Part shown: positions 1 through 9,484 of the stretch, piece by piece | How positions within the stretch are numbered: position 1 is the stretch's first letter | Layout: each line of letters opens with the position of its first letter | Assembly: GCA_025363575.1 (NCBI GenBank) | Contig: JANYDM010000137.1 | Location: forward strand, 1 to 42,731 | Length of the DNA stretch: 42,731 bases | DNA from: Betaproteobacteria bacterium | GTDB taxonomy: Bacteria > Pseudomonadota > Gammaproteobacteria > Burkholderiales > SG8-41 | Reading direction: 5' to 3' | The notes under the pieces: generated by a model | Told to the model about the DNA's origin: nothing | The model's database searches: none | The model's input: the letters and a program-made list of their open reading frames with translations, nothing else | Position numbers and translations under genes: made by a program

Positions 1-2
1 GG

Positions 3-107
3 GGGGGGCGCTACGGTGTCAAGACCCTCAAGAAACTGCTGATCGGTTCTGAGATATTCGAGGTTGTTGACGAACCAATAGTTGGCGGAGTGTTCATTCA
101 TCTATGA
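3..107 (+). CDS. 3' end of a gene, possibly a LOTUS/OST-HTH-type C-terminal domain
   Basis: An open frame enters from the window edge and stops with TGA at 105-107, giving about 34 residues that begin near RYGVKTLKKLL and end GGVFIHL. The pattern YG-x-K-T-L-x-x-L-L followed by a FEVVDEP strand and a short C-terminal strand resembles the end of the LOTUS/OST-HTH domain found in bacterial NYN-nuclease proteins. That is an impression from a short fragment, not an assignment. The first eight bases are all G, so the reading at the extreme edge is not reliable. It could also be an unrelated helix-strand tail or chance coding. Confidence 0.35.
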   Translation, partial: GGRYGVKTLKKLLIGSEIFEVVDEPIVGGVFIHL

Positions 108-654
108 GTTGGTTGTACGCGGCTATCTTTATCGCTACCGGCAAAAATGCTTCTGCCATACGCAACCTCCCGAAAACCATGTCGATTGGTTATCAAGTTA
201 GTGTAGGCGCCAGTGTAGGTGAGTGCAGGATCAGCCCGCAAACGCAATGCTGGCGCGGGCTTTACGCCCATGCATCATCGGTGTATGCTGCGGGGCGTTC
301 ATGGATTCGCGGCTGGCGAAAAATGCAAAGGCCATATTGTGCCTGAACCCGCGCACGTGAGTTGGCCCGGACGGGCGCACCCCGGAGTTGCAGCGGCGGT
401 CTTTATGGTGAATCTTGTCCTTTCTTTTGCGGTGTAACGCCTGCACGCGCAGTGCCCCGGCTATCGAAGCGACGGCCGACTGATCGTCGGGGCGTCCGTC
501 GTCAGTCCATTAATGACTTTCGAAGCAACCGGACGGGTGCCGCCGAGTAAACCGCTTTACCCAGATTCGCTGTCCTCCGCGATTGCCTGGGCGCGCAGAA
601 ATATGTCGTCGAGAAGCGTGTTGCGTAATTAGCGATCAAGACCAATTTGTGCAG
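108..654. other. Intergenic stretch with no supported gene
   Basis: About 550 bases between the gene remnant at the left edge and the end of the superoxide dismutase gene. The open frames here are short (60-80 residues), overlap each other, have no recognisable domain and lack convincing ribosome binding sites. A few short inverted repeats are present, for example GCCCG-GA-CGGGC at 365-376. None is followed by a T tract. No tRNA-like T-loop was seen. It may be decayed sequence. Confidence 0.6.
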
Positions 655-1263
655 TCATGCTAGCGCTATCCCCTTGACCTGCTGCTGCGAGAAGTTGGCG
701 GCGGCGAATTTCCAATTGGCGATTTCCCAGAATGCTTTCATGTAGTCCGGGCGGCTATTGCGATAGTCGATGTAGTAGGCGTGTTCCCACATGTCGCATG
801 TCAGCAGAGGAACGTCATAGCCGGTAATCGGCGTTTGTGCATTGCCCGTCACGGCAATGTCGAGCGAACTATCGGGTTTGCGCACGAGCCAGGTCCAGCC
901 CGATCCGAAGTTGCCGACGGCGGCCTTGTCGAAGGCTTCCCTGAATTTGTCGAATGAACCCCACTTTTTTTCGAGGGCCGCGGCAAGATTTCCCTCGGGT
1001 AATCCGCCGCCGTCGGGGCTCAGCGAATCCCAGTAGAAATTGTGGTTCCAGGCCTGACCGGCATTGTTGAACATCGTGCCTGACGATCTGCGCACAGTGT
1101 CGACGAGGTTCATGTTGGCGAATTCCGTGCCTTCGATCAGCTTGTTCAGCGTCTCGACGTAAGTCTTGTGATGCTTGCCGTAGTGATATTCAAGCGTTTC
1201 CTTCGAAATGTGCGGCGCCAGAGCGTCCATGGAATAAGGTAGCGGCGCTTGTTGATGAGGCAT
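655..1263 (-). CDS. sodB: Superoxide dismutase [Fe]
   Basis: This 202-residue protein matches the Fe/Mn superoxide dismutase family over its full length. The enzyme converts superoxide to oxygen and hydrogen peroxide in the cytoplasm. The four metal ligands fall at the same positions as in E. coli SodB: His27, His74, Asp157 and His161 (motif DMWEHAY). Gln70 in the segment [13 protein letters not shown] is the second-shell residue typical of the iron form; the manganese form supplies this Gln from the C-terminal domain. The start is supported by AGGAG about seven bases before the ATG. No operon partner lies next to it: a 505-base gap separates it from the ABC-F gene upstream on the same strand. 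The assignment to the iron enzyme is an inference from sequence and metal preference would need assay. Confidence 0.95.
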   Translation of the reverse strand: MPHQQAPLPYSMDALAPHISKETLEYHYGKHHKTYVETLNKLIEGTEFANMNLVDTVRRSSGTMFNNAGQAWNHNFYWDSLSPDGGGLPEGNLAAALEKKWGSFDKFREAFDKAAVGNFGSGWTWLVRKPDSSLDIAVTGNAQTPITGYDVPLLTCDMWEHAYYIDYRNSRPDYMKAFWEIANWKFAAANFSQQQVKGIALA

Positions 1264-1768
1264 GAGTGTCTCCTGAGTAAGTGACGTGCCGGAACGGCAA
1301 TCATTTGCTAAGGTTCGATGCAGGCATCGCGGTGGAGTTCAAACACGTCGGACTTTTCTTACGCCAAGATGACACGTCTGGTTCGAAGCGATACGAACTA
1401 TCAGCGGGCTTGCAGCAATGACGGCGTTCCCCACCAATTGCCGTTGTTAGTCGCTGGCGAAGCGTAATGCCAGCTTTATCCCGCGGTGGCTGTAGGCGCC
1501 GGGACTACGGCCTCCGGACTATTGCTGTTTGAGAAAAATCCGGGCAAAAGAGTTGACGTGAGTGCCGGCGGCCACCCAAACAGCGGCGGAACTTGCCAGT
1601 CAACATGACGCTGCTACGATGCTGTAACGCATAGGTTGCCGGCCTTCACAGAATTGCACCCAATAAAACGAACGCCTTCACTGCTGGTGGGGGAGGATGC
1701 GGCAACGCACAGAGGATATTGATCAAAAAAGACGCAAATAGCCATCGCCCGGAGGGGCGGAGGCGGGG
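1264..1768. other. Intergenic stretch, sodB upstream region and ABC-F 3' flank
   Basis: About 505 bases without a supported gene. It should contain the sodB promoter, which I could not place confidently. An inverted repeat GCTGGC with a 10-base loop lies at 1453-1474, and a small hairpin CGCCC-GGAG-GGGCG lies at 1746-1759, just past the ABC-F stop codon. On the minus strand that hairpin is followed, after about 15 bases, by a run of six T. This spacing is too long for a standard intrinsic terminator. No tRNA or riboswitch pattern was seen. Confidence 0.5.
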
Positions 1769-3367
1769 TCAGGCCGCCAAGCCCTGGGCGAGCAGATATT
1801 CTTCGTAGTTACCCGCATGTATCTTGATGCCAGCCGGCGTCATTTCGATGATGCGGGTAGCCAGAGACGAAACGAACTCGCGGTCGTGCGAGACGAAAAT
1901 CAGCGTGCCGGTATACTTTTCGAGCGCCGTGTTCAGCGACTCGATGCATTCCATGTCGAGGTGGTTCGTCGGCTCGTCCATCAGCAACACATTGGGTTTC
2001 TGCATTGCGAGCTTCGCGAATATCATGCGCTGCTGCTCGCCACCCGAAAGCACGCGCGTGAGTTTGGTTGCGTCTTCGCCCGAGAACAGCATGCGCCCGA
2101 GCGCGGCGCGCACCGTCTGATCGTTGTCGTTGGGGCCGCGCCAGTTGGCCAGCCACTCGGCGAGCGTTTCTTTTTCGGTAAACTCGGTGGCGTGGTCTTG
2201 CGCGCAATAGCCGGACTTGGCTTTCTCTGTCCAGCGTATGGTCCCGGTGTCGGGCGCGAGTTCGCCGGCCAAACAGCGCAGCAGCGTGGTCTTGCCGATG
2301 CCGTTGGGGCCTATGATTGCGATGCGCTCACCCGCTTCGACGCGTATGTTGAAGTTGGTGAGCAGCGGCTTGTCGTAACCCTTGCTTAGCTTCTGCGCTT
2401 CGAACACGTAGCGGTGCAGCTTGTCGCGGTCGTCGACGTCGAAGCGGATATATGGATACACGCGTGAAGACGGCTTGATGTCTTCGACTTTGATTTTCTC
2501 GATTTGCCGCGCGCGCGACGTGGCCTGCCGTGCTTTGGACGCATTGGCCGAAAAACGGCGCACGAAATCCTGCAGGTCGGCAATCTTCTCCTTGGCCTTG
2601 ACGTTGGCAGTGAGCATGCCTTCTCGCGCCTGGGTAGCGGCCAGCATGTAATCGTCGTAGTTGCCGGGATAAACGCGGATCTCGCCGTAGTCGACGTCGG
2701 CCATGTGGGTGCACACCGCGGAGAGAAAATGGCGGTCGTGCGAAATGATAATCATGGTGCTGTTGCGCTCGTTCAAAATGCCTTCGAGCCAGCGTATGGT
2801 GTTGATGTCGAGGTGGTTGGTCGGCTCGTCGAGCAGGAGGATGTCGGGATCGCCGAATAGCGCCTGGGCCAGCAGCACGCGCAGCTTCCAGCCGGGCGCG
2901 ACTTCGCTCATCGGGCCTTCGTGCTGTTCCATGGGAATACCAATACCCGAAAGCAGGGAACTCGCGCGCGCCTCGGCGGTGTAACCGCCGAACTCGGCGA
3001 ACTCATGCTCAAGTTCGGCCGCCCGCATGTAATCGTCTTCACTTGCTTCTTCATTGGCGTAAATCGCATCGCGCGCCTGCATGGCCTGCCACATTTCGGC
3101 GTGGCCCATCAGCACAACGTCGAGCACGCGCATGTCTTCGTAGGCGAACTGATCCTGCTTCAGCTTGCCGAGGCGCTCGCCGCGGTCGATCGCGATCGAG
3201 CCGCCGCTCGGCTCGAGGTCGCCGCCAAGGATTTTCATGAACGTCGACTTGCCGCAGCCGTTGGCGCCGATGAGGCCATAGCGGTTGCCGTCACCGAAGC
3301 GTATCGAGACGTTCTCGAACAGCGGCTTGCCGCCGAACTGCATGGTGATGTTGACGGTGCTTAACAA
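1769..3367 (-). CDS. ybiT: ABC-F family ATPase, YbiT type
   Basis: This 532-residue cytoplasmic protein has two ABC ATPase domains and no membrane segments, as in ABC-F translation factors that act at the ribosomal E site. Walker A motifs are GANGCGKST at residues 34-42 and GPNGIGKTT near 352. Each domain has an LSGG-like or degenerate signature followed by [11 protein letters not shown] or [11 protein letters not shown]. Between them lies the charged linker with [21 protein letters not shown], characteristic of the YbiT branch. Length and sequence track E. coli YbiT (530 residues) closely from end to end. The start is a TTG at 3367, matching the E. coli N-terminus (ML..N.TMQFG); the next ATG would remove the first strand. 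suhB lies 57 bases upstream on the same strand. The exact physiological role of YbiT is not settled. Confidence 0.9.
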   Translation of the reverse strand: MLSTVNITMQFGGKPLFENVSIRFGDGNRYGLIGANGCGKSTFMKILGGDLEPSGGSIAIDRGERLGKLKQDQFAYEDMRVLDVVLMGHAEMWQAMQARDAIYANEEASEDDYMRAAELEHEFAEFGGYTAEARASSLLSGIGIPMEQHEGPMSEVAPGWKLRVLLAQALFGDPDILLLDEPTNHLDINTIRWLEGILNERNSTMIIISHDRHFLSAVCTHMADVDYGEIRVYPGNYDDYMLAATQAREGMLTANVKAKEKIADLQDFVRRFSANASKARQATSRARQIEKIKVEDIKPSSRVYPYIRFDVDDRDKLHRYVFEAQKLSKGYDKPLLTNFNIRVEAGERIAIIGPNGIGKTTLLRCLAGELAPDTGTIRWTEKAKSGYCAQDHATEFTEKETLAEWLANWRGPNDNDQTVRAALGRMLFSGEDATKLTRVLSGGEQQRMIFAKLAMQKPNVLLMDEPTNHLDMECIESLNTALEKYTGTLIFVSHDREFVSSLATRIIEMTPAGIKIHAGNYEEYLLAQGLAA

Positions 3368-3424
3368 GGTAGATATCCGATCGGTAATTGGGCGGTCGCA
3401 GTGCGTGGACGCTGCACAAATGCG

Positions 3425-4234
3425 CTAAGACTTCTGTGTCTTGAGCCCGGGTGTCAGGTGGGGCGCGAGCGCCTGTATGAGTTGCGAGAAAATCTTCGGA
3501 TTGCCGGCGACGATGTTACCGGATTCGAGATGGGCGCCATTGCCTTCAAAGTCGCCGACGAGACCGCCCGCTTCGGTGATCAGCAGGCAGCCGGCGGCCA
3601 TGTCCCACGGCGAGAGGCCGAACTCCCAGAAGCCGTCGAGCCGGCCGGCTGCAACGTACGCGAGATCGAGCGCGGCCGAACCGGCACGGCGCAGTCCCGC
3701 CGTCTTTTGCGAGAGATCGCGGAACATCGCGAGGTAAGTATCAATGTTAGAAAATTCGCGGAACGGAAACCCGGTGCCCAGCAGGCCTTTTTGCAGTTTG
3801 ATGAGCTTGCTGACGCGCAGGCGCTTATCGTTGAGATAGGCGCCGCGGCCGCGCGTCGCCGTATAAAGGTCGTTGCGCACCGGGTCGTAAATCACCGCCT
3901 GCGTCAGCACGCCTTTGTGCGAGAGCGCAACCGACACCGCGTATTGCGGAAAACCATGCAGAAAGTTGGTCGTGCCGTCGAGCGGATCGATGATCCACTG
4001 AAATTCGGATTTGCCGCTCGTGCCGCTTTCCTCGGCGAGGATTGCATGTGCGGGATAAGCCTCGCGTAACACGCGGATGATTGCTTCTTCGGCGGCGCGG
4101 TCCACCTCCGACACGTAGTCATTGGCGGCTTTCTCGGTCACCGCCAGAATGTCGAGATTTTGCGAGGCGCGGTTGATGACGGTGCCGGCGCGGCGCGCGG
4201 CTTTCACCGCGATGTTGAGCATGGGGTGGTGCAT
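3425..4234 (-). CDS. suhB: Inositol-1-monophosphatase / Nus factor SuhB
   Basis: A 269-residue member of the inositol monophosphatase family, the usual length for SuhB. Metal-binding motifs are visible: LAEESG near residue 68, DPLDGTTNF at 83-91 and SPWDMAAG near 210. In E. coli SuhB is a Mg-dependent phosphatase that also works in the rRNA antitermination complex; which role dominates here cannot be told from sequence. The N-terminus [17 protein letters not shown] matches that of E. coli SuhB, which supports the start. It is divergent from trmJ with 64 bases between the start codons. In E. coli the two genes are also divergent neighbours. The ABC-F gene follows 57 bases downstream and may be cotranscribed. 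Confidence 0.93.
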   Translation of the reverse strand: MHHPMLNIAVKAARRAGTVINRASQNLDILAVTEKAANDYVSEVDRAAEEAIIRVLREAYPAHAILAEESGTSGKSEFQWIIDPLDGTTNFLHGFPQYAVSVALSHKGVLTQAVIYDPVRNDLYTATRGRGAYLNDKRLRVSKLIKLQKGLLGTGFPFREFSNIDTYLAMFRDLSQKTAGLRRAGSAALDLAYVAAGRLDGFWEFGLSPWDMAAGCLLITEAGGLVGDFEGNGAHLESGNIVAGNPKIFSQLIQALAPHLTPGLKTQKS

Positions 4235-4298
4235 AAATCAGGTACGGGCGGCGGGCGACGCAGGGCAAATTAACCCGGCGGCCGGCGGAACGCATATC

Positions 4299-5069
4299 AT
4301 GGCATTTTTCATGGCGCGTATTTTAAGTGATTCTCAAGTGATTCAAGCTTCTGCGTTAAAAAATATTCGCGTCGTCCTGACGCAGCCAAGTCATCCGGGC
4401 AACATTGGAGCGGCTGCGCGCGCGATGAAAACCATGGGGCTGGAGCAGTTGTATCTGGTCAATCCGCGCCACTTTCCGCATGCCGAGGCGGATACGCGCG
4501 CAACCGGCGCGCTGGATGTACTGGAGAAAGCGCAGGTTTGCTCCAGCCTGGCGCAGGCGTTGAGCGGTTGCGTGCTGGCGGTCGCGACTTCCGCCCGTCA
4601 GCGAGGGTTGCGGCACGAAATGAAAAGCGCGCGCGAGGCGGCCGGTGAATTGTTAGGTGCGGCTGCCGCGCATCCGGTAGCGCTCGTGTTTGGCAACGAA
4701 ACCGCGGGTCTCAGCAACGAAGAAGCGGCCACATGCCAGCTGTGGGCGTACATTCCCGCCAACGCCGATTTTTCTTCGCTGAATCTCGCTTCGGCCGTGC
4801 AGATCTTTGCCTACGAATTGCGCATGGCAATTTCTGATGGCGTACTGCCGCATGTGCCGCAATTTCCTGCGGCAACCCTCGAGCAGGTCGAGCAGCTGCA
4901 CCGGCATTTCGAAACGACCATGGTGGACACGGGCTTCCTTGATCCGGCGAACCCGAAGCGGTTGCTGCCGCGGTTGCGGCGGTTGCTAGCGCGAGCGCGC
5001 CTGGAAGCGGAAGAGGTCAACATCCTGCGCGGATTTCTGAACACTATCGGCAAGCGCCATCTTAAATAG
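4299..5069 (+). CDS. trmJ: tRNA (cytidine/uridine-2'-O-)-methyltransferase TrmJ
   Basis: A SPOUT-class RNA methyltransferase of about 256 residues that methylates the ribose of nucleotide 32 in tRNA using S-adenosylmethionine. Visible SPOUT motifs are HPGNIGAAARAMKTMGL near the N-terminus, LVFGNETAGLSNEE in the middle, and FSSLNLASAVQIFAYEL, which forms the trefoil knot. A C-terminal helical extension ends LRGFLNTIGKRH, as in the E. coli protein (246 residues). The open frame extends upstream to 4122, but that part runs antisense into suhB and has no family match. I chose the ATG at 4299; the ATG at 4311 (MARIL) is the other option. It is divergent from suhB and is followed by a hairpin. Confidence 0.92.
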   Translation: MAFFMARILSDSQVIQASALKNIRVVLTQPSHPGNIGAAARAMKTMGLEQLYLVNPRHFPHAEADTRATGALDVLEKAQVCSSLAQALSGCVLAVATSARQRGLRHEMKSAREAAGELLGAAAAHPVALVFGNETAGLSNEEAATCQLWAYIPANADFSSLNLASAVQIFAYELRMAISDGVLPHVPQFPAATLEQVEQLHRHFETTMVDTGFLDPANPKRLLPRLRRLLARARLEAEEVNILRGFLNTIGKRHLK

Positions 5070-5080
5070 TTAGCGATAGA

Positions 5081-5105
5081 AAATGCTGCGCCGACTGCAG
5101 CATTT
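5081..5105 (+). terminator. Hairpin after trmJ
   Basis: Perfect 9-bp inverted repeat AAATGCTGC / GCAGCATTT with a 7-base loop, 11 bases after the trmJ stop codon. It lacks a following T tract, so it is a weak intrinsic terminator at best and may rather stabilise the trmJ 3' end or separate trmJ from the cysE promoter just downstream. Confidence 0.4.
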
Positions 5106-5113
5106 CCCAATAG

Positions 5114-5142
5114 TTGACTGAAATAGTGGGGCAAAGTATGCT
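5114..5142 (+). promoter_or_regulatory. sigma70-type promoter of cysE
   Basis: TTGACT at 5114-5119, a 17-base spacer, then TATGCT at 5137-5142. The -35 matches the consensus in five of six positions and the -10 in four of six, with optimal spacing. Transcription would begin near 5149, leaving a leader of about 20 bases before the cysE ATG at 5169. That leader contains no evident Shine-Dalgarno sequence. Confidence 0.6.
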
Positions 5143-5168
5143 GCGCGGCTCTTTGTTTTTAATCATTT

Positions 5169-5897
5169 ATGTTCAACCGACTCCAAGAAGAAATAGCGGT
5201 CGTCTTCGAACGCGACCCGGCAGCCCGCAACGCATGGGAAGTCGTGACGTGCTATCCCGGATTTCACGCCCTGCTTGTGCATCGGCTCGCGCACTGGTTG
5301 TGGGGTGAGCGGCTGCGCTGGCTGGCGCGCATGGTTTCGCACATAGGGCGCTGGCTGACGGGCATTGAAATTCATCCGGGCGCGACAATAGGGCGGCGCT
5401 TTTTTATCGATCACGGCATGGGCGTCGTGATCGGCGAGACCGCCGAGATCGGCGACGACTGCACGCTCTACCACGGTGTCACGCTCGGCGGTACTTCGTG
5501 GAACAAGGGCAAGCGACATCCAACGCTGGGGAACGGCGTAGTACTTGGTGCCGGCGCAAAAGTGCTCGGCCCTATCACTGTCGGCGATCGCGCGCGGGTC
5601 GGCTCCAATGCAGTTGTCGTGAAGGACGTCCCGCCGGGTGCGACAGCCATCGGAATTCCGGCGCGCATTATCGCGGAACAGGCAGGTGATACAGGCGGCT
5701 TTTCGGCGTACGCGGTTGGCAGCGACATGAATGATCCAATCACCAAGGCCATACACGAGTTGATCGATCACAGCGTCAGTACCGACCAACGGCTGGAACA
5801 AATTCTTGAGCAGCTTAAACAACTCGGCGCGGACTGCGGCAAGGTTACTCAGCGCGATCAATTCGATGCCAACTACCTGAATAAGATTGTTGACTGA
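5169..5897 (+). CDS. cysE: Serine O-acetyltransferase
   Basis: A 242-residue serine acetyltransferase that makes O-acetylserine from serine and acetyl-CoA, the committed step of cysteine synthesis. The left-handed beta-helix hexapeptide repeats run from about residue 66 to 168, including the active-site region [17 protein letters not shown] (Asp81, His82) and YHGVTLGGT (His102). It is shorter at the N-terminus than E. coli CysE (273 residues), as in the short EpsC-like form. A C-terminal tail of about 70 residues after the catalytic domain is predicted helical. iscR begins 83 bases downstream, and its promoter overlaps the cysE stop codon. The pairing makes sense because cysteine is the sulfur donor for the cluster-building operon that follows. 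Confidence 0.93.
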   Translation: MFNRLQEEIAVVFERDPAARNAWEVVTCYPGFHALLVHRLAHWLWGERLRWLARMVSHIGRWLTGIEIHPGATIGRRFFIDHGMGVVIGETAEIGDDCTLYHGVTLGGTSWNKGKRHPTLGNGVVLGAGAKVLGPITVGDRARVGSNAVVVKDVPPGATAIGIPARIIAEQAGDTGGFSAYAVGSDMNDPITKAIHELIDHSVSTDQRLEQILEQLKQLGADCGKVTQRDQFDANYLNKIVD

Positions 5898-5910
5898 TTC
5901 AATCGGGTAT
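5886..5910 (+). promoter_or_regulatory. Type 1 IscR operator, upstream copy
   Basis: A 25-base segment that fits the E. coli type 1 IscR consensus (ATASYYGACT-RWWW-YAGTC-RRSTAT) at 23 of 25 positions. The mismatches are at positions 3 and 17. It contains the -35 hexamer of the iscR promoter and the last codons of cysE. In E. coli, 2Fe-2S-loaded IscR binds such sites and represses its own operon. I matched it by hand to the remembered consensus. Confidence 0.7.
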
Positions 5911-5918
5911 TGTATAGT
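5890..5918 (+). promoter_or_regulatory. sigma70-type promoter of the iscR-suf operon
   Basis: TTGACT at 5890-5895, a 17-base spacer and TATAGT at 5913-5918. Both hexamers match five of six consensus positions. The -35 overlaps the cysE stop codon (TGA at 5895-5897). Transcription would start near 5925, about 55 bases before the iscR ATG. Both hexamers lie inside or partly inside IscR-type operators, which predicts direct autorepression. Confidence 0.75.
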
Positions 5919-5938
5919 CGACTGAATCGATCGTGTAT
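5914..5938 (+). promoter_or_regulatory. Type 1 IscR operator, downstream copy
   Basis: A second 25-base segment fitting the type 1 IscR consensus at 22 of 25 positions (mismatches at positions 16, 17 and 21). It starts 28 bases after the upstream copy. It overlaps most of the -10 hexamer and the expected transcription start. Two tandem type 1 sites over the iscR promoter recall the E. coli iscR promoter architecture. Confidence 0.7.
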
Positions 5939-5980
5939 TCAAATCCGTCGCCAAATATCTGATTTGTTGAGAGGTTTAAG

Positions 5981-6460
5981 ATGAGACTGACGACTAAGGG
6001 GCGCTTTGCCGTGACCGCTATGGTCGATCTGGGCTTGCATGGTGGTAGCGGTCCCGTGACGTTGGCCGAAATCAGTCAGCGCCAGAAGATCTCGCTCTCG
6101 TATCTTGAGCAGTTGTTTGGCAAGCTGCGCCGCAGAGGCCTGGTCGACAGCGTGCGGGGGCCCGGCGGCGGCTATTGCCTCGCCGGAGAGATGGCGCGCA
6201 CGTCGGTCGCCGATATTATCGTCGCGGTCGACGAGCCGATTGATGCGACACAGTGCGGCGGCAAAGAGAATTGCCACGACGACCATAAGTGCATCACGCA
6301 CGATTTGTGGGCCAATCTAAACCAGCACATCATCGATTACCTGCGTGCGGTTACGTTGAAGCAGCTGGTCGATGAGCAGAAGGGCAGGCAAAGCGGTATC
6401 GCGCAGGTGCATGACATGCGCGATACGTCCCGACGCGAGCGCACGCCGGCGGCCGCCTGA
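5981..6460 (+). CDS. iscR: Fe-S cluster-sensing transcriptional regulator IscR
   Basis: A 159-residue Rrf2-family regulator. The N-terminal winged helix-turn-helix (MRLTTKGRFAVTAMVDL, then ISLSYLEQLFGKLRRRGLV and SVRGPGGGY) is nearly identical to E. coli IscR. The three cluster cysteines Cys92, Cys98 and Cys104, plus His107, fall at the same numbers as in E. coli, where they bind a 2Fe-2S cluster. Holo-IscR represses its own operon, and two matching operators sit on the promoter. A GAGG ribosome binding site lies about eight bases before the ATG. The cysteine desulfurase gene begins 10 bases after the stop codon. The C-terminal tail after residue 135 is variable. Confidence 0.96.
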   Translation: MRLTTKGRFAVTAMVDLGLHGGSGPVTLAEISQRQKISLSYLEQLFGKLRRRGLVDSVRGPGGGYCLAGEMARTSVADIIVAVDEPIDATQCGGKENCHDDHKCITHDLWANLNQHIIDYLRAVTLKQLVDEQKGRQSGIAQVHDMRDTSRRERTPAAA

Positions 6461-6470
6461 TTTGTTAGCG

Positions 6471-7616
6471 ATGAAGCACGTTTATTTCGATCACAATGCG
6501 ACGACGCCGCTCGACGAGCGCGTGCTGGCCGCGATGATGCCTTATCTGCGCGAGCAATATGGAAATGCGTCTAGCCGCCACGAGTTCGGCACGCTCGCGC
6601 GCAAAGCCGTAGACCAGGCGCGCGAGCAGGTGGCCGCGCTGGTCGGCGTGCAGCCGGTGCAGGTAATGTTCACGAGCGGCGGCACCGAGGCCAACAACGC
6701 CTTTATCAAGGGCGCTGCCGGCATGTTGAAGCCGAGCCAGATCGCGGTTAGCGCGATCGAGCATCCGTGCGTCGCAAAACCTGCGCAGGAACTGGCCCGC
6801 GCGGGCTGGAAATTGCGCAATCTCGGTGTCGATAGTGAAGGCCGTGTCGATCTCGCGGACGTCGCGCAGGCATTGAAAGAACCGACTGCAATAGTTTCCG
6901 TGATGCGCGCTAACAATGAGACCGGCGTAATCCAGGACGTTGCCGCAGTCGCGGAGCAGGCGCGGCACGCGGGCGCGTGGGTGCATACCGATGCGGTGCA
7001 GGCCCTGGGTAAGATAGACGTCGATTTTGCGGCCCTCAATGTGCACGCAATGACGCTCTCGGCGCACAAGATCTACGGGCCCAAAGGCGTTGGCGCGCTG
7101 GTGCTCGACAAGCGCATCGAATTGAAGCCGCTGATCAGCGGCGGCGGCCACGAGCAGGGCATGCGCTCGGGCACCGAAAACGTGGCCGGTATCGTCGGCT
7201 TCGGCGCAGCGAGCGAACTGGCGGCAACGCGGGCACATGAATCTGCGCCGCGCCTTGCCGCCCTGCGCGACCGCCTGGAACGCGGCTTGCACCAGTTGGG
7301 CGCGGCAATTTTCGGGAAAGGCGCCGCACGCGTGCCGAATACGAGCTACTTCGCCTTTCCGGGCGTCGAGGGCGAAACGCTGGTGATCGAGCTCGACAAG
7401 GCGGGGTTTGCGGTGGCGAGCGGTGCCGCGTGCTCAAGCACGAGCACCGAACCGAGCGCAACGTTGCTGGCGATGGGGATCGTGCCCGAGGTCGCGCGCG
7501 GCGCGGTGCGCTTCAGCCTCGGCAAGGACAACACGCCGGCTGATGTCGAAGGCTTTTTGCGCGCGCTGGACGGCGTGCTGGCGAAGCTGAAACGTCTGAC
7601 CGCGGTTGCAGTCTGA
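6471..7616 (+). CDS. iscS: Cysteine desulfurase, NifS/IscS type
   Basis: A 381-residue group I cysteine desulfurase, a pyridoxal-phosphate enzyme that takes sulfur from cysteine and hands it on as a persulfide. The cofactor lysine is Lys200 in SAHKIYGPKG, and the catalytic cysteine is Cys321 in GAACSSTSTEPS, on the long mobile loop typical of this group. It is shorter than E. coli IscS (404 residues) and lacks part of its C-terminal tail, so it may be closer to NifS-like forms. The open frame extends upstream into iscR, but MKHVYFDHNATTPLD at 6471 is the family N-terminus. A second desulfurase, SufS, lies in the same operon, so one of the two may have a different sulfur acceptor. Confidence 0.92.
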   Translation: MKHVYFDHNATTPLDERVLAAMMPYLREQYGNASSRHEFGTLARKAVDQAREQVAALVGVQPVQVMFTSGGTEANNAFIKGAAGMLKPSQIAVSAIEHPCVAKPAQELARAGWKLRNLGVDSEGRVDLADVAQALKEPTAIVSVMRANNETGVIQDVAAVAEQARHAGAWVHTDAVQALGKIDVDFAALNVHAMTLSAHKIYGPKGVGALVLDKRIELKPLISGGGHEQGMRSGTENVAGIVGFGAASELAATRAHESAPRLAALRDRLERGLHQLGAAIFGKGAARVPNTSYFAFPGVEGETLVIELDKAGFAVASGAACSSTSTEPSATLLAMGIVPEVARGAVRFSLGKDNTPADVEGFLRALDGVLAKLKRLTAVAV

Positions 7617-7652
7617 ATATCTGGCAGCGCTATTAACGATACGGTGAAAACG

Positions 7653-7988
7653 ATGGCCATCACATTAACTGAAAACGCGGCGAAGCAGATTCGTACCCAG
7701 CTGGCAAAACGCGGCAAGGGCCTGGGCCTGCGCGTCGGCATCAAGAAAGTTGGCTGCTCGGGTTTCGCCTATACGTTTGACTACGCGGACGACGTGCGCG
7801 CCGGCGACCACGCCTTCGAAGGGCACGATGCCAAAGTGGTCGTCGATGCGGAGAGCCTGGATGTGCTCGACGGCGCGCAGCTGGATTTCGTCAAAGAAGG
7901 CCTGAAGCAGATGTTCAAGTTCGACAACCCCAACGTCGACGGCACCTGCGGCTGCGGCGAAAGTTTCAATCTCAAGGAAAAGGCTTGA
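7653..7988 (+). CDS. iscA: A-type Fe-S carrier IscA
   Basis: A 111-residue HesB/IscA-family protein that carries iron or Fe-S clusters between scaffold and target proteins. The three conserved cysteines are present: one in VGCSGFAY and two in CGCGESF near the C-terminus. RGKGLGLRVGIKK and LDFVKEGLKQMFKFDNPNV follow E. coli IscA more closely than SufA or ErpA. I chose the ATG at 7653 (MAITLTENAAKQI), the family N-terminus; a GTG at 7644 would add three residues. It lies 36 bases after the desulfurase gene and 63 before sufB. SufA remains a possible name, because the scaffold genes downstream are of SUF type. Confidence 0.88.
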   Translation: MAITLTENAAKQIRTQLAKRGKGLGLRVGIKKVGCSGFAYTFDYADDVRAGDHAFEGHDAKVVVDAESLDVLDGAQLDFVKEGLKQMFKFDNPNVDGTCGCGESFNLKEKA

Positions 7989-8051
7989 GCTGAGACGCGG
8001 CGCAAGCCTGCCTATCTCGCTTCTCGTCCGTCGACAAAGCCCGGTCCATCT

Positions 8052-9484
8052 ATGAGTTCAGTCCTTCAAAATCTGGTCAATCAGCCCTACAAGCACGGCT
8101 TCGTCACGGACATCGAGTCAGATGTCGCGCCAAAAGGGCTGAACGAGGACACGATACGGCTGATCTCGGGGAAGAAGAACGAGCCCGAGTGGCTGCTCGA
8201 TTTTCGTCTGAAAGCCTATGCACAATGGCTCAAGATGGAAGAGCCCAAATGGCCGAACGTGCATTACCCGAAGATCGATTTTCAGGCGATCAGCTATTAC
8301 TCGGCGCCGAAGCAGAAAAAGCAGCTGAAAAGCATGGACGAAGTCGATCCCGAGCTCTTGCGCACGTTCGAGAAGCTCGGCGTGCCGATGAACGAGCGCG
8401 CGAAGCTGGCAGGCGTCGCCGTCGACGTGATATTCGACAGCGTGTCGGTTGCCACTACTTACAAGGCGAAACTCGCCGAAGTGGGCATTATCTTTTGCTC
8501 GATATCGGAAGCAGTGCACGACCACCCGGCGTTGATCAAGCAATATCTCGGCTCGGTCGTGCCGGTCGGCGACAATTATTTCGCTGCGCTCAATTCCGCT
8601 GTGTTCACGGACGGCTCGTTTTGCTTCATCCCCAAAGGGGTCAAATGCCCGATGGACCTATCGACTTATTTCCGCATCAATACGGAATCGTCGGGCCAGT
8701 TCGAGCGTACCTTGATCATCGCCGAAGGGGGCGCGTCGGTGTCGTACCTCGAAGGCTGCACCGCGCCGAAGTTCGATACCAATCAGCTGCACGCCGCGGT
8801 AGTCGAGCTCGTAGCGCTGGACAATGCAGACATCAAGTATTCGACGGTGCAAAACTGGTACGCGGGCGACGAGAACGGCGTGGGCGGCATTTATAACTTC
8901 GTCACCAAGCGCGGCCTGTGCAAAGGAATCAACTCGCGCATTTCGTGGACCCAGGTCGAGACCGGCTCCGCGATCACGTGGAAATATCCGAGCTGCATCC
9001 TGCGCGGCGACAATTCGGTCGGCGAGTTTTATTCGGTTGCGCTGACGAATCATTATCAGCAGGCGGACACCGGCACCAAGATGATCCACATGGGCAAGAA
9101 CACGCGCAGCACGATCGTCAGCAAGGGCATCTCGGCCGGACATTCCAACAACAGCTATCGGGGGCTTGTCAGGATCGCCCCGACGGCCGCCGGCGCGCGT
9201 AATTATTCGCAATGCGATTCAATGCTTATCGGCGACCGCTGCGGCGCCAATACGTTTCCGTACATCGACGTGCGCAATCCGAGCGCCAAGGTCGAGCATG
9301 AGGCGTCGACTTCCAAGATCGGCGAAGACCAGCTGTTCTATTTCGCGCAACGCGGCATCGGCGCCGAAGAAGCGGTATCGATGATCATCAACGGATTTTG
9401 CAAGGACGTGTTTCAACAACTGACGATGGAGTTCGCCGTCGAGGCGACCAAATTACTCGGTCTCAAGCTCGAAGGAAGCGTCGG

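Noticed and set aside
104..550. Several short open frames in the left gap
   Set aside because: They overlap each other, have no domains, no good ribosome binding sites and Cys/Arg-rich composition typical of noncoding GC-rich DNA.
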